DNA of 64,000 nucleotides from Siphonodentalium dalli (Eukaryota; Mollusca; Scaphopoda; Gadilida; Siphonodentaliidae): assembly GCA_032622095.1 (NCBI GenBank), contig CP136061.1:11549287-11613286 (forward strand), written 5' to 3'. A model generated the notes under the pieces. The model did no database searches. It had not been told where the DNA came from and worked only from the letters and a program-made list of their open reading frames with translations. The position numbers were made by a program, and so were the translations under genes. This document shows, piece by piece, positions 62,486-64,000 of this stretch. The stretch's first letter is position 1; each line of letters begins with the position of its first letter.

Positions 62486-64000
62486 GTAAAGTAAAATTTA
62501 TAAAAATACCAAAAATTATTTTCTAATGAGAGAGGGGCTTCTGTTGACTTGTATCTCTGACTCTAAAATTATTAATACATAAATTTTGTTATAGATCTGA
62601 ATCCATAACAAAAGTTTTAAATAAGAAGATATATACCGGTACATGTATGGGAGCTAGGACAAATTCACATTATTAATAACTGGACTGAAGCACAATTCAG
62701 TTGTACTGAAACATAATCCAATTCAATTACGCTCAGGCTGAAGCTCATAGCCTTTGATACTAGGAATAATAATGCACTTCAGGGCTGACTGCTATTACCG
62801 CGAACAGTGCAATTGAATTGCGCTTCAGCCCAATTATTATAAATGTGAATTTGGCCTCCCATAGTGATACACAGTTTTAATTATTATATATGTCTAAAGT
62901 TTAAAATAGATAAGTAGTGACAATGCTACCACATAATAAGCTAATTAGAACTTCTTTAAACGTGTAGCAGTTTCAAGATCTCAAATGGAATCATAATTAT
63001 ACATTATTAGATAGCTAATTTGAAGATCAGATATACAATTTAAGTGCCAATGGCAGAAAGTGGTTCAAAGGATGAAATTAAATTTTAGTTTGAAGATGCA
63101 TAATCCGATTAAGTGCCCATCATTTACCATATATTTGGATTTGGGGGTAAAAAATATTTGATTCAAGTTGAGGAACCCACATATCAAAGCTCAGACTTAT
63201 TAGATATTGATTTTGGAAATCTATTTTTTTTCACCATTGAGACTTATTAGTGGCCCAGTAAAAAGTTGATGAGCTGACGGTCTTGGACCAAAATGCAGAT
63301 GAAGATGGATAACTGTAAAATCAAAAGACTTTGTGTTGATAAGGCCAAATTTTTTTGATAAACGATACTGGCAATTTATATTATAATTGACAGTGGTTAG
63401 CATTATTTTAGGGCAATTGATCGATTCTGTTAACTGAAGCAGAATTTCTAAAAATGTTGTTGTTGTTGGAATCTGATAAATGGGGATCATCTAATCGTAT
63501 TAAGTATATTTAATTTTGAATTTGTTACAAGTAATTCAATTTCAAAGTCTAAATAGTCAAAGTAATTCACATGAAACATACACAGAATGAGACAAGTGTG
63601 TCAATGGATATGTTGATATGGTATGTGTGCCTGTGCTGAAGGATAGAATGAGAGGAACAGCCATCTTCCGCAATGGCATAAGTTGCTTTTTGATAAGCCC
63701 ATTAACGCATGTGTAGTTCTGTGTTTATTACATGTCACCTGTTCTAGAATCTGTGATTTAAAAAACAACATATTTACAAGGTTTATTGATGCACATAGAG
63801 AGCTTTTTTTAAATGAGAGATGATGCTTTTATTATATATACATGTAGCTCTGGTTTCATGATTGAGATGAACTTAATTTACCAAAAGTTGGTGTAACATC
63901 ATGTGACGTCAACATGATGCATATGGAACATGTGTTCCAAACCAATTTATTAATATGGCAGAGCAGGAACAGTAGCAAAGTGACAATACATTTGGTATAC
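62486..64000 (+). other. Candidate intron of the helicase gene
   Basis: Begins GTAAAG. No frame carrying helicase motifs V-VI was found. ACAAATTCACATTATTAATA at 62659 is mirrored by ATTATTATAAATGTGAATTT at about 62832-62855, next to GGCCTCCCATAGTGA, a block shared with the F5 element at 60370. A related inverted repeat therefore sits at about 62655-62870. The minus frame 63221-63490 is unsupported. Confidence 0.5.

Overview
This is a repeat-dense eukaryotic (metazoan) window. Very few long reading frames exist, exons are flanked by GT/AG splice signals, and the rest is AT-rich DNA packed with non-LTR retrotransposon tails, a tRNA-derived SINE, many short inverted-repeat DNA transposons (MITEs) and minisatellites. 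The one complete gene is a single-exon four-jointed box kinase (Fjx1 type). This, with the repeat style, suggests a marine invertebrate, most likely a lophotrochozoan such as a mollusc. The clade is inference from style, not from a marker gene.

Layout. 1-5 kb: Harbinger-like and Tc1/mariner-like MITEs, a weak receptor-like reading frame, then a 1.5 kb AT-rich minisatellite. 6-10 kb: a 5'-truncated LINE tail interrupted by a TTAA-flanked MITE; a dispersed repeat carrying a SINE and another MITE; a second TTAA MITE. 11-20 kb: two decayed copies of a two-membrane-span coding segment, several minisatellites and a long perfect palindrome. 20-31 kb: LINE tails, a Kolobok/T2-like MITE, a short palindromic mariner-like MITE and tandem repeats. 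31-44 kb: inverted copies of a MITE plus 33-base minisatellite unit, nested MITEs and a second copy of the 8 kb dispersed repeat. 45.2-46.7 kb: the four-jointed gene on the minus strand. 47-57 kb: LINE tails, a large foldback element nested in a hairpin, simple repeats and G-runs. 58-62.9 kb: more inverted-repeat elements, then one exon of a RecQ-family helicase on the plus strand whose remaining exons lie outside the window or were lost.

The most striking signal is a 67-base hairpin module: two 26-base arms around a 15-base loop. It recurs at least 22 times, nearly unchanged, inside several unrelated MITE families. It often sits in head-to-head pairs around a second hairpin module (GAGCCCC...GGGGCTC with a GAGCAGACGACACTC core). 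One family member at 31.5 kb lacks the hairpin, which is what an independently mobile hairpin would predict. Four more filled/empty site pairs inside the window define other insertions exactly. There is no operon structure; the two supported genes are unrelated neighbours in a transposon-rich background.
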